36,420 bases of DNA, taken from positions 1 through 36,420 of the forward strand of contig NZ_JAPVLU010000045.1 in the NCBI RefSeq assembly GCF_027158205.1, written 5' to 3'. Made by a program: the position numbers and the translations under genes. Shown piece after piece: positions 1-7,145 of the stretch. Each line of letters opens with the position of its first letter. The first letter of the stretch is position 1. The stretch comes from Streptomyces sp. H39-S7. GTDB taxonomy: Bacteria > Actinomycetota > Actinomycetes > Streptomycetales > Streptomycetaceae. Below the pieces are notes generated by a model, which was given only the letters and a program-made list of their open reading frames with translations, did not search any database and was not told the DNA's origin.

Positions 1-55
1 CCGCACTGTGCGGAGTCCGCGTCGCCGCGATGAGCCCATCCGGAGATGACCGGCC

Positions 56-95
56 AAACAAAAAATGCACCCACGGGTCGAGCCCGTCGAGTGCA
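56..95 (-). terminator. Leftward intrinsic terminator-like hairpin
   Basis: The arms TGCAC (66-70) and GTGCA (91-95) enclose a second stem, ACGGG (73-77) with CCCGT (83-87), and a TCGAG loop. Read on the minus strand, the hairpin is followed by a run of six T (positions 65-60), then G and TTT. That is a classic rho-independent layout and is uncommon in a Streptomyces. No protein gene on the minus strand ends nearby: the next minus-strand gene is over 1.3 kb to the right. It may end a non-coding RNA or antisense transcript. It could also be a plus-strand leader hairpin. Confidence 0.5.
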
Positions 96-105
96 CACAA
101 AGTTC

Positions 106-252
106 ATGGGTACCACAACTGCAACTGGCAACAACGTAGCACGAATACCGGCCCTCGTGCCGGATTTCCCATCGGCGGGTTGATCTTCCCGCCGGAGGTC
201 CGGGTGTGGGACTCTGAGGAATCCGACCGTCCCCTCCCTTTGTTGAGGTCCT
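106..252 (+). promoter_or_regulatory. Structured leader upstream of the 105-aa gene
   Basis: This stretch is visibly lower in GC than its surroundings and contains two hairpins. GCACGA (139-144) pairs with TCGTGC (155-160), and CGGCGGG (173-179) pairs with CCCGCCG (188-194). A 25-codon Thr-rich ORF (ATG 106, TGA 181-183) lies across them, but it has no clear ribosome binding site and is not claimed as a gene. The layout suggests a long 5' leader for the gene at 253 or a small RNA. No known riboswitch class is recognised. Confidence 0.3.
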
Positions 253-570
253 ATGCGTTGCATCATCGCCGGCTTCCCGTTCGACCTGGTCAAGGCCGAA
301 GTGCAGGACAGGATGCGGGGCGTCAAGCCCGAACCGGTCACCGGAGAGTGCGTGATCATCAGTCGCCGCACCTACCCCGTCAAGCAGGTCGGCCAGGTCC
401 TCACCCGACAGGACCGGCGTGACTTCACCGCCGAGCAGATCACCCGGGCCATGACCCGACTCGGCTTCACCTGCCGCCCCACACCCCACGTTGCTGCTGT
501 GACTGCCGCCGCTGTTCTCAGCCCACTCCAGGCCGCGGCAGCGATGCTGGGTACGCCCGCCTACAGCTGA
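253..570 (+). CDS. Small conserved Streptomyces-type hypothetical protein
   Basis: The 105-aa product has a basic and acidic core (roughly residues 1-80) beginning MRCIIAGFPFDL, then a hydrophobic, Ala-rich tail. The segment around residues 45-75 (DRRDFTAEQITRAMTRLGF) looks like a short helical or winged-helix element, but no named domain is recognised. The ATG is chosen because GAGG (245-248) lies four bases upstream. Codon use is typical of Streptomyces. I recall similar short proteins as widespread uncharacterised Streptomyces genes, but no function is known to me. The long, structured leader upstream suggests post-transcriptional control. It could also be a small DNA-binding protein; that is inference only. 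Confidence 0.6.
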   Translation: MRCIIAGFPFDLVKAEVQDRMRGVKPEPVTGECVIISRRTYPVKQVGQVLTRQDRRDFTAEQITRAMTRLGFTCRPTPHVAAVTAAAVLSPLQAAAAMLGTPAYS

Positions 571-932
571 CCGGCCCACCGCACTCCATGTGACCTCGGC
601 AGCCGTGGCCCCACCCGCTTCATGGCCGGCCCGGGCCACGCGGGTCGGCATCTTCCGCGATGCCGCCGCACCGTTGCCTGCTGCCCGACCACCCCGACTT
701 CACCGAGCGTCTGCCGGACGGTAGCTCCGGACCAACGTCACCCTGCCCGCCGGCAGCCCGTATCCGTCGTCTCCACACCCGTCCAACGACCCGGCAGGCT
801 GCGGAATCGGCCAGCCGTTCGTGCGGGTGGGCGACCCGGCACGCCGGCGCTCGCCTAGCGGGCTCTGGTCGGGGAATCGAGGTGTCCTCCAGCGCGAACC
901 TTGTGCGCCGGTAGGGGAGTTGGGAGTCTGTG
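571..932. other. Gap with no recognisable gene
   Basis: About 360 bases separate the 105-aa gene from the frameshifted gene at 933. Open frames exist on both strands, but they have poor codon bias and match nothing I recognise. This could be decayed coding sequence, since the neighbourhood holds several pseudogenes. No hairpin or promoter stands out. Confidence 0.4.
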
Positions 933-1407
933 GTGCTCCGGGGTGGAGCGGGAACTGCTGTGCGGATGGCGGTGGTCGTGGTGGAGCGGTGGTCGGGGTT
1001 GCGCCGGGTGAGCCAGGCGGCGGCGGGCGATACCGCGGGGTTGCCAGGGCGTTTGTGTCACGCGTGGCGCGAGGCGCTGGAGGCGGAATGAGCGCTTCGG
1101 GTCGGTCGCCGTGCTCTACGCCCGGCCCCGCGCCACCGCCTGGGCGCAGACCCAACAGGCGGCTGCGGCCGTGGACACCGCGGCCGCGGCGCTCGTGGAC
1201 AGCTACCGGACGGTGTTTCTCCGGGGGGCGGACCTGCCGTGGGAGCCGGCCAGCTTTCTGGACACCCATTGGGGAGCCACCCACCGCGCCGCGGGAGCCC
1301 TGGCACTGCGCCTGGGGATCCCCTTCGACGAAGCCCTCGCCCGCATGCGGGCCCTGGCCTTTGGCACCGGACACTCCCTGCGCAACATCACCACCCACCT
1401 GCCCTGA
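933..1407 (+). pseudogene. Hypothetical gene split by a one-base insertion
   Basis: Two frames join into one plausible protein of about 157 aa. The first frame starts at GTG 933, with GGGAG at 922-926, and ends at TGA 1089-1091 after ...WREALEAE. Dropping the T at 1089 leads straight into the second frame, giving EALEAE-ERFGSVAVLYARPR and an open reading to TGA 1405-1407, ending ...GTGHSLRNITTHLP. The second part is Ala-rich and helical, with typical Streptomyces codon use. No domain is recognised. The stop and a new ATG overlap as ATGA, but that ATG opens a third, implausible frame, so this is a frameshift rather than two coupled genes. A sequencing error is possible. It converges with the minus-strand gene ending at 1435. 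Confidence 0.55.
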
Positions 1408-1434
1408 CCACCCGCACCCCACCGGTCGAGACCG

Positions 1435-1842
1435 TCACCCGGCATCGGGGGAGTGCAGGTGGTGCTCGCAGGACTGCGGGCGGTGCCGAGCCCGATGCTG
1501 CTCCCACTCCATAGCGCGTCGGATCTGTAGATCATCCAGCCCCGTGGCCGCGCACAGGGCTTCGGCAGCCACTCCGTCGGGCTGCTGAGCCAGGGCACGC
1601 AGGATCTGCCCGGCCCGCAACTCCTCATGGACGAAAGGCCGCTCGCGGTACTCCCGCTGCAGCGCCACGAGGTGCTCGGGAGAGCAGGCGGCGATCAGGC
1701 GCCGCCCGTCACGCGCCTGGTGGCGGGGGTGGATCGCGGAGGAGTCCCGGACGACGCCCAGGTGGCACCCGTCGGTCAGTGGCCGGGCGCACGCATCGCA
1801 GATGTCCGTCTGCGGGACGGACGGTGACTGGTCGTCTCTCAT
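1435..1842 (-). CDS. Hypothetical protein with Cys motif and helical tail
   Basis: The 135-aa product has an N-terminal Cys/His cluster: a CxxC near residues 15-18 (CDAC), a further Cys near 26 (DGCH), His residues, and a C-S-P-E-H motif near 54. This suggests a small zinc-ribbon-like fold. Residues 75-115 (ELRAGQILRALAQQ, then AEALCAATGLDDLQIRRAM) look like a winged-helix segment. A nucleic-acid-binding role is therefore plausible but not shown. The ATG at 1842 has AGGAG seven to eight bases upstream on the minus strand. It converges with the frameshifted gene ending at 1407. I recall similar uncharacterised proteins in Streptomyces but no assigned function. Confidence 0.6.
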   Translation of the reverse strand: MRDDQSPSVPQTDICDACARPLTDGCHLGVVRDSSAIHPRHQARDGRRLIAACSPEHLVALQREYRERPFVHEELRAGQILRALAQQPDGVAAEALCAATGLDDLQIRRAMEWEQHRARHRPQSCEHHLHSPDAG

Positions 1843-2508
1843 GCGGTTCTCCTACCCCTCCCATGCCGCCCGCCGCCCGCGGCCCCTGCCGAGCGGGAGA
1901 CAGGATGCCTGTCGGTTCGTGCCACAAAAATCTATCCCAGGTGAAGTAGACATTCGCTTCCGGATGTGTGTAGTGTTCCTCTCGTAGCCAAGAAGGAAGC
2001 AGGGCGCGGAAGACACGAACTGCCGCGCAAAGTAGGTGGCACGGTGATGGAATCCGGCGGCCAGTGCAGTGCTGGTGGGTCGCAGGGTTGATTGCCGGGC
2101 CGGGCCGCCCCGGGAGGGGCCGCCGCGCAGGTGCAGTGCAGTACCCAGTGGTTCCTCGGTGAAGGCGTCGGCTGCGGGCGCGCGCATCGGGAGGTTTGGC
2201 AGTGGGGTTCTAAGCCAGAGCAGTTGCAGGACGGGCGACGGGGCTGGCTGTCGGAGGGTGGTGCGGTGAAGGCCACCAGAAGTTCGCAGTACGGATTGGG
2301 TAAGTGATTGATCTAGAGGGAACGGAGGGGTTGAGCGCCATCAGGATCGCCCGGGCTGAACGCTTGAGTCCGGGTACCGCAGGACATCGATAGTGAGGTG
2401 GTCTCCGGTCACGCATTCGCGATCCCCGCACTCCCGACCTCGGTCGGTCGTGCGGACACAGTAGGCCGGCGCAGTACCAGGGCCGGCAGGTGGTGTTTTC
2501 CGTCCTTC
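1843..2508. other. Long gap with no recognisable gene
   Basis: No frame in these roughly 670 bases has both a credible start and Streptomyces-like codon use. Part of it (1920-2000) is lower in GC, as expected for promoter DNA upstream of the divergent gene at 1842. Nothing else could be assigned. Confidence 0.4.
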
Positions 2509-2539
2509 GGGGCCCTGGCGCTGCACGCGCCAGGGCCCC
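2509..2539 (+). terminator. Perfect 12-bp hairpin before the MerR-like gene
   Basis: GGGGCCCTGGCG (2509-2520) pairs perfectly with CGCCAGGGCCCC (2528-2539) around a 7-base loop. It ends 48 bases before the start codon at 2588 and has no T-run. It may be a 5' leader hairpin or attenuator, or a terminator insulating the gene from upstream transcription. Confidence 0.45.
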
Positions 2540-2587
2540 TCCATGCGTTCCCTTCACACCCTTTCGCCCGTTTCCCAGTGAGGTGAG

Positions 2588-2914
2588 ATGACAGCAGAGG
2601 TCTCCTTCGGCCGTCTCGACGACGAGGACTACCCCGCCTACACCATCGGCCGCGCCGCCGAAATGATCGGCACCAACCCCGGCTTCCTCCGCGCGATCGG
2701 CGACGCCCGACTGATCACCCCCCTGCGGTCCGAGGGCGGACACCGCCGCTACTCCCGCTACCAACTGCGCATCGCCGCCCGGGTCCGTGAACTCGTCGAC
2801 CAGGGCACCGCCATCGACACCGCCTGCCGCATCGTCGCCCTACAGGACCAGCTCGAAGAAGCCCTCACACGCAACGCCCAGCTCCGCACCCGCACCCATC
2901 ACCCCGCCGCCTGA
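2588..2914 (+). CDS. MerR-like short transcriptional regulator
   Basis: This 108-aa protein has one MerR-type helix-turn-helix domain (about residues 18-75). The signature YTIGRAAEMIGTNPGFLRA is the first helix-turn-helix, followed by a wing containing LRSEGGHRRYSRYQL. A short coiled-coil-like helix (about 85-103, LQDQLEEALTRNAQL) probably mediates dimerisation. There is no C-terminal effector-binding domain, so it is much shorter than typical MerR sensors. Streptomyces genomes commonly carry several such stripped-down copies. The ATG has GAGGTGAG just upstream. A perfect hairpin in the presumed leader suggests regulated expression. DNA targets are unknown. Confidence 0.75.
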   Translation: MTAEVSFGRLDDEDYPAYTIGRAAEMIGTNPGFLRAIGDARLITPLRSEGGHRRYSRYQLRIAARVRELVDQGTAIDTACRIVALQDQLEEALTRNAQLRTRTHHPAA

Positions 2915-3059
2915 GCACAGGAGCCGCGCGCCAGGCAATCTGCTCCCCGTCGCATCACATACCCGGTGCGCAAGCCAGCCGCCGGAACATCCTCCACCCT
3001 CGACCCCTCGTGCTCTGAAGACTCAGTTCTGCCTCCTGCGGGCGGGGCTGTGCCGCCAT

Positions 3060-3480
3060 GCGTGTGTACCGGGCGGTGCGGGCCGGATACGGCCAGGACG
3101 ATTGGCGCAACGGCACAGGAGGAGTCGCAGGAGTATTAGCGAGACCCAGTGGTCGCTGTGCTGCCGGCTCCCTTCCCGTTGCGGGCATCAGGGCGTTGTT
3201 GCCTGCCACGGCCCCCTGGCGCAGTTGGCTGCCCAGGCCGCGACCCGGGCCTTCCGCACGGGAAACAGCCGAACTCCCGACGAGGCCATCAAGGAAATCC
3301 ACGAAGCCTGGCCGGCACGCGCGGCGCCGCGGTGGCCGTGGCACGCGTCGAACCGGAGCAGGCACGGGCGCTGTGGTGCTCGGTGGGTGACATCTCCGGC
3401 GCGATTGTGACCTCAACATCCGAGAGCGACCTGCCAGCCCGGCCGGGTGTCGTCGGACACCAGATGCGGACCCCGTGTAC
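3060..3480 (+). pseudogene. Remnant of a SpoIIE/RsbX-type PP2C phosphatase
   Basis: From about 3207 one frame reads HGPLAQLAAQAATRAFR and then DEAIKEIHEA. After a frame change near 3305-3320, another frame reads GAAVAVARVEPEQARALW, then CSVGDISGAIV and PGVVGHQMRT up to about 3475. This matches the order of motifs in Streptomyces SpoIIE-family serine phosphatases (DGLGHGP; helix; AVARVDP; GVGNIS; GVVGHQMRT), which act on anti-anti-sigma factors. The Asp-Gly-Leu preceding HGP is lost, the frame is broken, and the C-terminal part with the last metal ligand is absent. A DDW motif near 3098 may belong to the upstream part. The left edge is approximate. It lies next to a decayed transposase. Confidence 0.6.
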
Positions 3481-3624
3481 GTCCATCCACCCGTTACAAA
3501 TAGGGCGCTGCATTTGCCGGTAGACCAGCGGACCACCGCGCTTGGGCAACGCGCGCCTCCTCAGCGGGCGTTTGATGTAGGCGTACTGCCGCGTATGCCC
3601 TAATGGGTTCTCGCCAGGCGTCTG

Positions 3625-4044
3625 TTGATCGCTGCCCAGACGTGCTGCATAGCCGGACGGCGCTCCCGGCTGATCTACCGGCCCCAACCTCATACCCGCA
3701 CCGCGACGGCCGCAAGGGCTTTGCCTGGATCGACCACCGTGACCTCCGGTAAGAAGCCCGCCGCCAACTCGGCGGCACTCGGTGCTCGTCCGGGACAATT
3801 TGAACTCACACCTCACATCCGGAATGCGTCGTTTCATTGCCGCACGAGACTGGCCTACCGTCTATCATCTTCCCGTTTATGCACCCGATTTCGACCCGGT
3901 CGCAGGTATCTGGTCCGCGCTGCGGCGCGGTCGGTTGGCACCCACCGCCTTCACCGCACCTGATCCACGCAGTTCGCCGCGGCTTGCGCGAAATTCAGTA
4001 CCGCAGGCAAATCATCGCGGCCGCCTCGTCGGCACGAGAATGTG
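3625..4044 (+). mobile_element. Decayed IS630-type transposase remnant
   Basis: Fragments in several frames match the C-terminal half of IS630-family DDE transposases. One frame gives GRRSRLIYRPQPH. A shifted frame gives HRDGRKGFAWIDHRDLR followed by a stop. Another (from 3782) gives LVRDNLNSHLTSGMRRF, with the second catalytic Asp in the RDNLNSH motif, and then YAPDFDPVAGIWSAL, where the usual N-P-V-E reads D-P-V-A. That loses the final catalytic Glu. A last shift gives AVRRGLREIQYRRQII. No N-terminal half, inverted repeat or TA duplication could be identified. The element is clearly inactive. Confidence 0.75.
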
Positions 4045-4382
4045 ACTCGCCGCAAGCCCACCATGACGACTTCACACCTGAAAGGTCAGTAAGGGGCCAG
4101 GGCTCCGTCGACCTGTTGGTCCATAGACGTCGTCGCTCGGCGGCAGGAGCTGGTCCAAGTCTATGATGCGAACATCCGCCCATGGAACGAACAGCTCCCG
4201 TGCTGAGCGCGTTCATGTGATGATCCCAGGACGGATGCATAAAGGTGACATTCTCTTATCACCCGGATGCTTCTTATCGGGGATTGCGTGACTCCGTAAT
4301 ATGCCGGTGACAGAAGTCGGCGCCTCCGTTTGCCATAGAAGCACCGATTGCGCCACTACCGCACACAGGAGTTGGCCCCTCG
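4045..4382. other. Gap upstream of the ice-binding protein gene
   Basis: About 340 bases without a credible gene. It probably holds the promoter of the downstream gene; the part near 4245-4300 is relatively AT-rich. AGGAG (4367-4371), eleven bases before the next ATG, is the likely ribosome binding site. No operator or repeat was recognised. Confidence 0.4.
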
Positions 4383-5639
4383 ATGACCCTGAATGCCCCC
4401 GTAGTTCCCAATGCACGCACCCTCTCGGCCTGGATCGCGGCCGTAGTCGCCACGGTCATGGCCGCACTGATGGTTGCCATGGCGTCGAGTCCGGCGCTCG
4501 CCACCGCCACACCCGTGCCCCTGGCGACGGCGGACAGTTTCGCAGTGCTGGCCGGTGAGTCGGTCACCAATACCGGTCCTTCGGTGATCACCGGAGACCT
4601 CGGCGTGAGTCCGGGCACGTCAATCACCGGGTTCCCGCCCGGCCAGGTGAATGGAGCTCAACACTCCGCGGATGGAGTCGCGCTCCAAACCAAGAGCGAC
4701 TTGGTCGCGGCGTACAACAACGCCGCTGGACAGGCCACGGACGAGGCACTCCCCCCGGACGCCGGCGGCCTGACGCTGGTTCCGGGTGTCTACACCGCCT
4801 CCTCCACACTCCACCTGACAGGCACCCTGACCCTGGACGCCGAGGGCGACCCGAATGCCGTCTGGGTTTTCCAGGTCGGTTCGGGTCTGACGACCGCGTC
4901 CGCGAGCCGGGTACTCCTCATCAACGGTGCCGCGCCGTGCAATGTGTTCTGGCAGGTCGGAAGTTCGGCCACCCTCGGCACCGACTCCACCTTCGTCGGC
5001 ACCATCCTGGCGCTGACGTCGATCAACGCCACCACGGGAGCGAGCATCGACGGCCGGGCGCTGGCGCGTAATGGCTCCGTGACGCTGGACACCAACAGGA
5101 TCACCCGCGCTACGTGTGCGGCCGGTTCCACGGGTGGTTTGGTCTCCGGTGGGTTGGTCGCGGGTACGACCACCGGTGGCACCGCAACCGGTGGAACCAC
5201 CACCACAGGCGGCCTCATCGCCGGGGTGACCACCGGCGGCACGAACGGCGGGCTGCTCGGCGGTGTCCTGACCGGCGGTGTCATCGGCGGCACCCCTGGC
5301 GGTCTCATCGCCGGGGTGACCACGGGCGGCACGACGGTGGGCACCACCGGCAGCTCCACGGCGGGCACTACCAGCGGCTACCCGGGCGGCGACAACGGTG
5401 GCAACCACGGTGGAGCGAGTGGCTATCCCGGCGGTGACCACGGTGGGGAAACCGGCGGCTATCCCGGCGGTGACCACGGTGGGGAAACCGGCGGCTATCC
5501 CGGCGGTGACCACGGCGGAGCGAGCGGTGGTGACCACGGTGGGGAAACCGGCGGCTACGGCTACGGTGCTCAGCCTCCGGCTCACGAGGGCCAGGACTCG
5601 CCGCACGACTCGCACGGCGCCTACGAGGCCAAGCAATAA
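4383..5639 (+). CDS. Secreted DUF3494 ice-binding family protein with Gly-rich repeat tail
   Basis: The 418-aa protein has a signal peptide (residues 1-42; hydrophobic core about 17-34; cleavage probably after ALA or ATA). Residues about 46-245 form a DUF3494 ice-binding domain. Landmarks are ADSFAVLAGESVTNTGPS, TGDLGVSPG, the AYNNAAGQ region, GVYTASSTLHLTGTLTLDA, VWVFQVGS and NVFWQVGSSATLGTDSTFVG. This family forms a beta-solenoid that binds ice or, in many actinobacteria, has no proven ice role. Residues about 250-390 are low-complexity Gly/Thr repeats and then GYPGGDHGGET-type repeats. No LPxTG anchor or C-terminal membrane segment is present, so the protein is probably secreted or loosely wall-bound. 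It is flanked by a decayed transposase and a DUF5753 regulator, fitting an accessory locus. Confidence 0.85.
   Translation: MTLNAPVVPNARTLSAWIAAVVATVMAALMVAMASSPALATATPVPLATADSFAVLAGESVTNTGPSVITGDLGVSPGTSITGFPPGQVNGAQHSADGVALQTKSDLVAAYNNAAGQATDEALPPDAGGLTLVPGVYTASSTLHLTGTLTLDAEGDPNAVWVFQVGSGLTTASASRVLLINGAAPCNVFWQVGSSATLGTDSTFVGTILALTSINATTGASIDGRALARNGSVTLDTNRITRATCAAGSTGGLVSGGLVAGTTTGGTATGGTTTTGGLIAGVTTGGTNGGLLGGVLTGGVIGGTPGGLIAGVTTGGTTVGTTGSSTAGTTSGYPGGDNGGNHGGASGYPGGDHGGETGGYPGGDHGGETGGYPGGDHGGASGGDHGGETGGYGYGAQPPAHEGQDSPHDSHGAYEAKQ
5418..5549 (+). repeat. 36-bp tandem repeat inside the ice-binding gene
   Basis: Twelve-codon units encoding G-G-Y-P-G-G-D-H-G-G-E-T run in tandem at 5418-5453, 5454-5489 and 5490-5525, the last ending A-S. 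A partial unit lies at 5526-5549. Near-identical third positions suggest recent unit duplication, so copy number may vary between strains. Confidence 0.85.
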
Positions 5640-5669
5640 GTTCATCGCAACGACTGCACATGGCACCAC

Positions 5670-5711
5670 GGCCCGGGTCGAGACAGTGATCTGATATCCG
5701 ATCACCGGGCC
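5670..5711. terminator. Hairpin between convergent genes
   Basis: GGCCCG (5670-5675) and GTGATC (5686-5691) pair with GATCAC (5700-5705) and CGGGCC (5706-5711), leaving a one-sided 10-base bulge. It lies between the ice-binding gene (stop at 5639) and the convergent regulator (stop at 5775), so it may serve both. There is no T-run. Confidence 0.4.
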
Positions 5712-5774
5712 AGGGCGCAAACCCTGCAGTTGATCGTACTCATCGCGGTGCGTGGCGGGTCGTCATCGAGTCCG

Positions 5775-6695
5775 TCACGCACCGCCCGGGCGAGCAGGCG
5801 CCGGCGGGACGTGGCGATGCGTGTAGCCGTTGGACTCCGCGCCGATATGGAACTTGATGGCATCAGTGATGAGCTGCCTGGAAGCGGCCGGGTCCAGCGC
5901 CCTGGCCTGCAAACGCTCGTGGATGACCTCGAAGCGCTCCACGTCCGAGGGTTTGTCCAGATGAAGGTCGCTGGTCAGCCCTTCCAGGAACACGATGCTC
6001 CGGTCCGAGGCCTCCGCGAATCGGACGATCGTGAATGGCCCCGCCATTCCCGGATGCGCTCCTCCGTGGTGCGGGAAGATCTGTACGGTGACGTGCGGCC
6101 GGATGTAGAAGTCGAGCAATCGCTCCAATTGCTCTCTCATGACCTCGCCATCGCCGACAACGCGCAGCAAGGCTGATTCGTCCAGAACGACCCACAAGCG
6201 CAGCGGGCGGTCCAGGTCGTCGACCCGCTTCTGGCGGAGCAACCTTACATGGACCCACGTGTGGATCTGTTCCGGCCGGGCGTGCGGGATCGTTCCTGCA
6301 ATGACCGCCCGGGCGTAGGCGGGTGTTTGCAGCAGTTCGGGGATCACCAGGGATTCGTAGCAGTGGATGGCCGAAGCGTCGTTCTCGAGGTCGAGGTAGG
6401 CGCTGTGCGGGATATACCCGTACGCATTCCACCGGCCTGACTGACCCGATTCCTCGGCCATGCGCATCAGCGTCTCGACAAGGTGTGGATCCTCGACTTG
6501 ATACACCTCGCAGAGGTCTCGGACATCACGTGAACTGACCCTGCGGCGACCATTTTCCAAAAGGCTGATCTTTGCTTGTGAGACCAGCAACTGCTTTGCC
6601 ACTTGCTGAGCTGTCAAACCCCGGCTCATTCGAAGTTTGCGAAACTCCGCTCCTACGCGGCGCCTTCCGACAGTAGGATTAACGTGCGCCGACAC
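5775..6695 (-). CDS. DUF5753-type helix-turn-helix regulator (Scr1-like)
   Basis: The 306-aa protein has an N-terminal XRE helix-turn-helix (about residues 10-65: LRMSRGLTAQQVAKQLLVSQ, then KISLLENGRRRVSSRDV). It is followed by the long DUF5753 domain (about 95-280), with landmarks YESLVIPELLQTPAYARAV, VRLLRQKRVDD, LWVVLDESALLR, VTVQIFPH and FLEGLTSDLHLD. These regulators are abundant in Streptomyces and are usually paired with a small DUF397 protein; no such partner is visible here. The GTG at 6695 is preferred over the ATG at 6734 because GGAGG lies ten bases upstream. A 9-bp inverted repeat at 6777-6808 is a candidate operator. The normal partner gene appears to be missing. Confidence 0.85.
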   Translation of the reverse strand: MSAHVNPTVGRRRVGAEFRKLRMSRGLTAQQVAKQLLVSQAKISLLENGRRRVSSRDVRDLCEVYQVEDPHLVETLMRMAEESGQSGRWNAYGYIPHSAYLDLENDASAIHCYESLVIPELLQTPAYARAVIAGTIPHARPEQIHTWVHVRLLRQKRVDDLDRPLRLWVVLDESALLRVVGDGEVMREQLERLLDFYIRPHVTVQIFPHHGGAHPGMAGPFTIVRFAEASDRSIVFLEGLTSDLHLDKPSDVERFEVIHERLQARALDPAASRQLITDAIKFHIGAESNGYTHRHVPPAPARPGGA

Positions 6696-7013
6696 AGAAC
6701 GACTACCTCCGCCACAGAACCCAGGGACAGCCATCGGACTGTCCTACCGCCGACTTCTCAGCGGCCGCTTGCAGATTAGGTGATCCGGGTTGCAGAAACG
6801 ATCACCTACGCGGACCTTTCAGGTAGGAGTCGTCATGGTGGGCCTGTAGTTGGTCACATCCCCGTGCCGATGAGGCACCCGTCAGGGTCGAGCTAACCCC
6901 GACAGGGTGGCCGCTCCCCGCCCACCCACCCCGCCTCAGGTCTCACTGCCGGCTGAGTCGCTCCCGCCGATCCCTGGAAGGATTGCTGCACAGCGAACGC
7001 AAAAGGAGGCAGC
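6696..7013. other. Regulatory gap with a four-codon ORF
   Basis: This divergent region holds the inverted repeat at 6777-6808, the hairpin GTGCC-GATGA-GGCAC (6864-6878), and a strong ribosome binding site (GGTAGGAG, 6822-6829). The site is followed by ATG 6835 and only M-V-G-L before TAG (6847-6849). The start signals look real, but the reading frame is truncated, so this is probably the front end of a lost gene divergent from the regulator. Confidence 0.4.
6777..6808. promoter_or_regulatory. Inverted repeat, candidate operator
   Basis: TAGGTGATC (6777-6785) and GATCACCTA (6800-6808) form a perfect 9-bp inverted repeat with a 14-base spacer. It sits about 80-110 bases upstream of the DUF5753 regulator start and just before a divergent ribosome binding site. 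That fits a site bound by the regulator itself. This is inference from position and symmetry only. Confidence 0.4.
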
Positions 7014-7145
7014 ATGGGCGCAGGAGACTGGATCGCGGCCGGAGCTGGCATCTCCGTAGTCGCAGCTGTGACCAGTGTGTGGTAGGCCGGCACCGCCGCT
7101 GCATCCGCCGAGCACGCCAAAGCACAAGCCCGCGCAGGTTCATGA
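7014..7145 (+). pseudogene. Microprotein gene with an internal amber codon
   Basis: A perfect AGGAGG (7004-7009) precedes ATG 7014, which opens MGAGDWIAAGAGISVVAAVTSVW. TAG (7083-7085) stops it at codon 24. The same frame continues AGTAAASAEHAKAQARAGS to TGA 7143-7145, so the intact product would be 43 aa. The layout is a short membrane helix followed by an Ala/Gln/Lys-rich cytoplasmic helix. I recall this layout from small Streptomyces proteins in which Gln follows the Trp. CAG to TAG would be one C-to-T change. The stop therefore looks like a point nonsense mutation. The function is unknown. Confidence 0.55.

Noticed and set aside
106..183. 25-codon Thr-rich ORF in the leader of the first gene
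   Set aside because: No ribosome binding site and codon use unlike Streptomyces (ACA, ACT, GTA, ATA). More likely non-coding RNA sequence.
700..1422. 240-codon minus-strand frame opposite the frameshifted gene
   Set aside because: Pro/Gly/Arg-rich translation without motifs. The plus-strand reading joins into a better protein.
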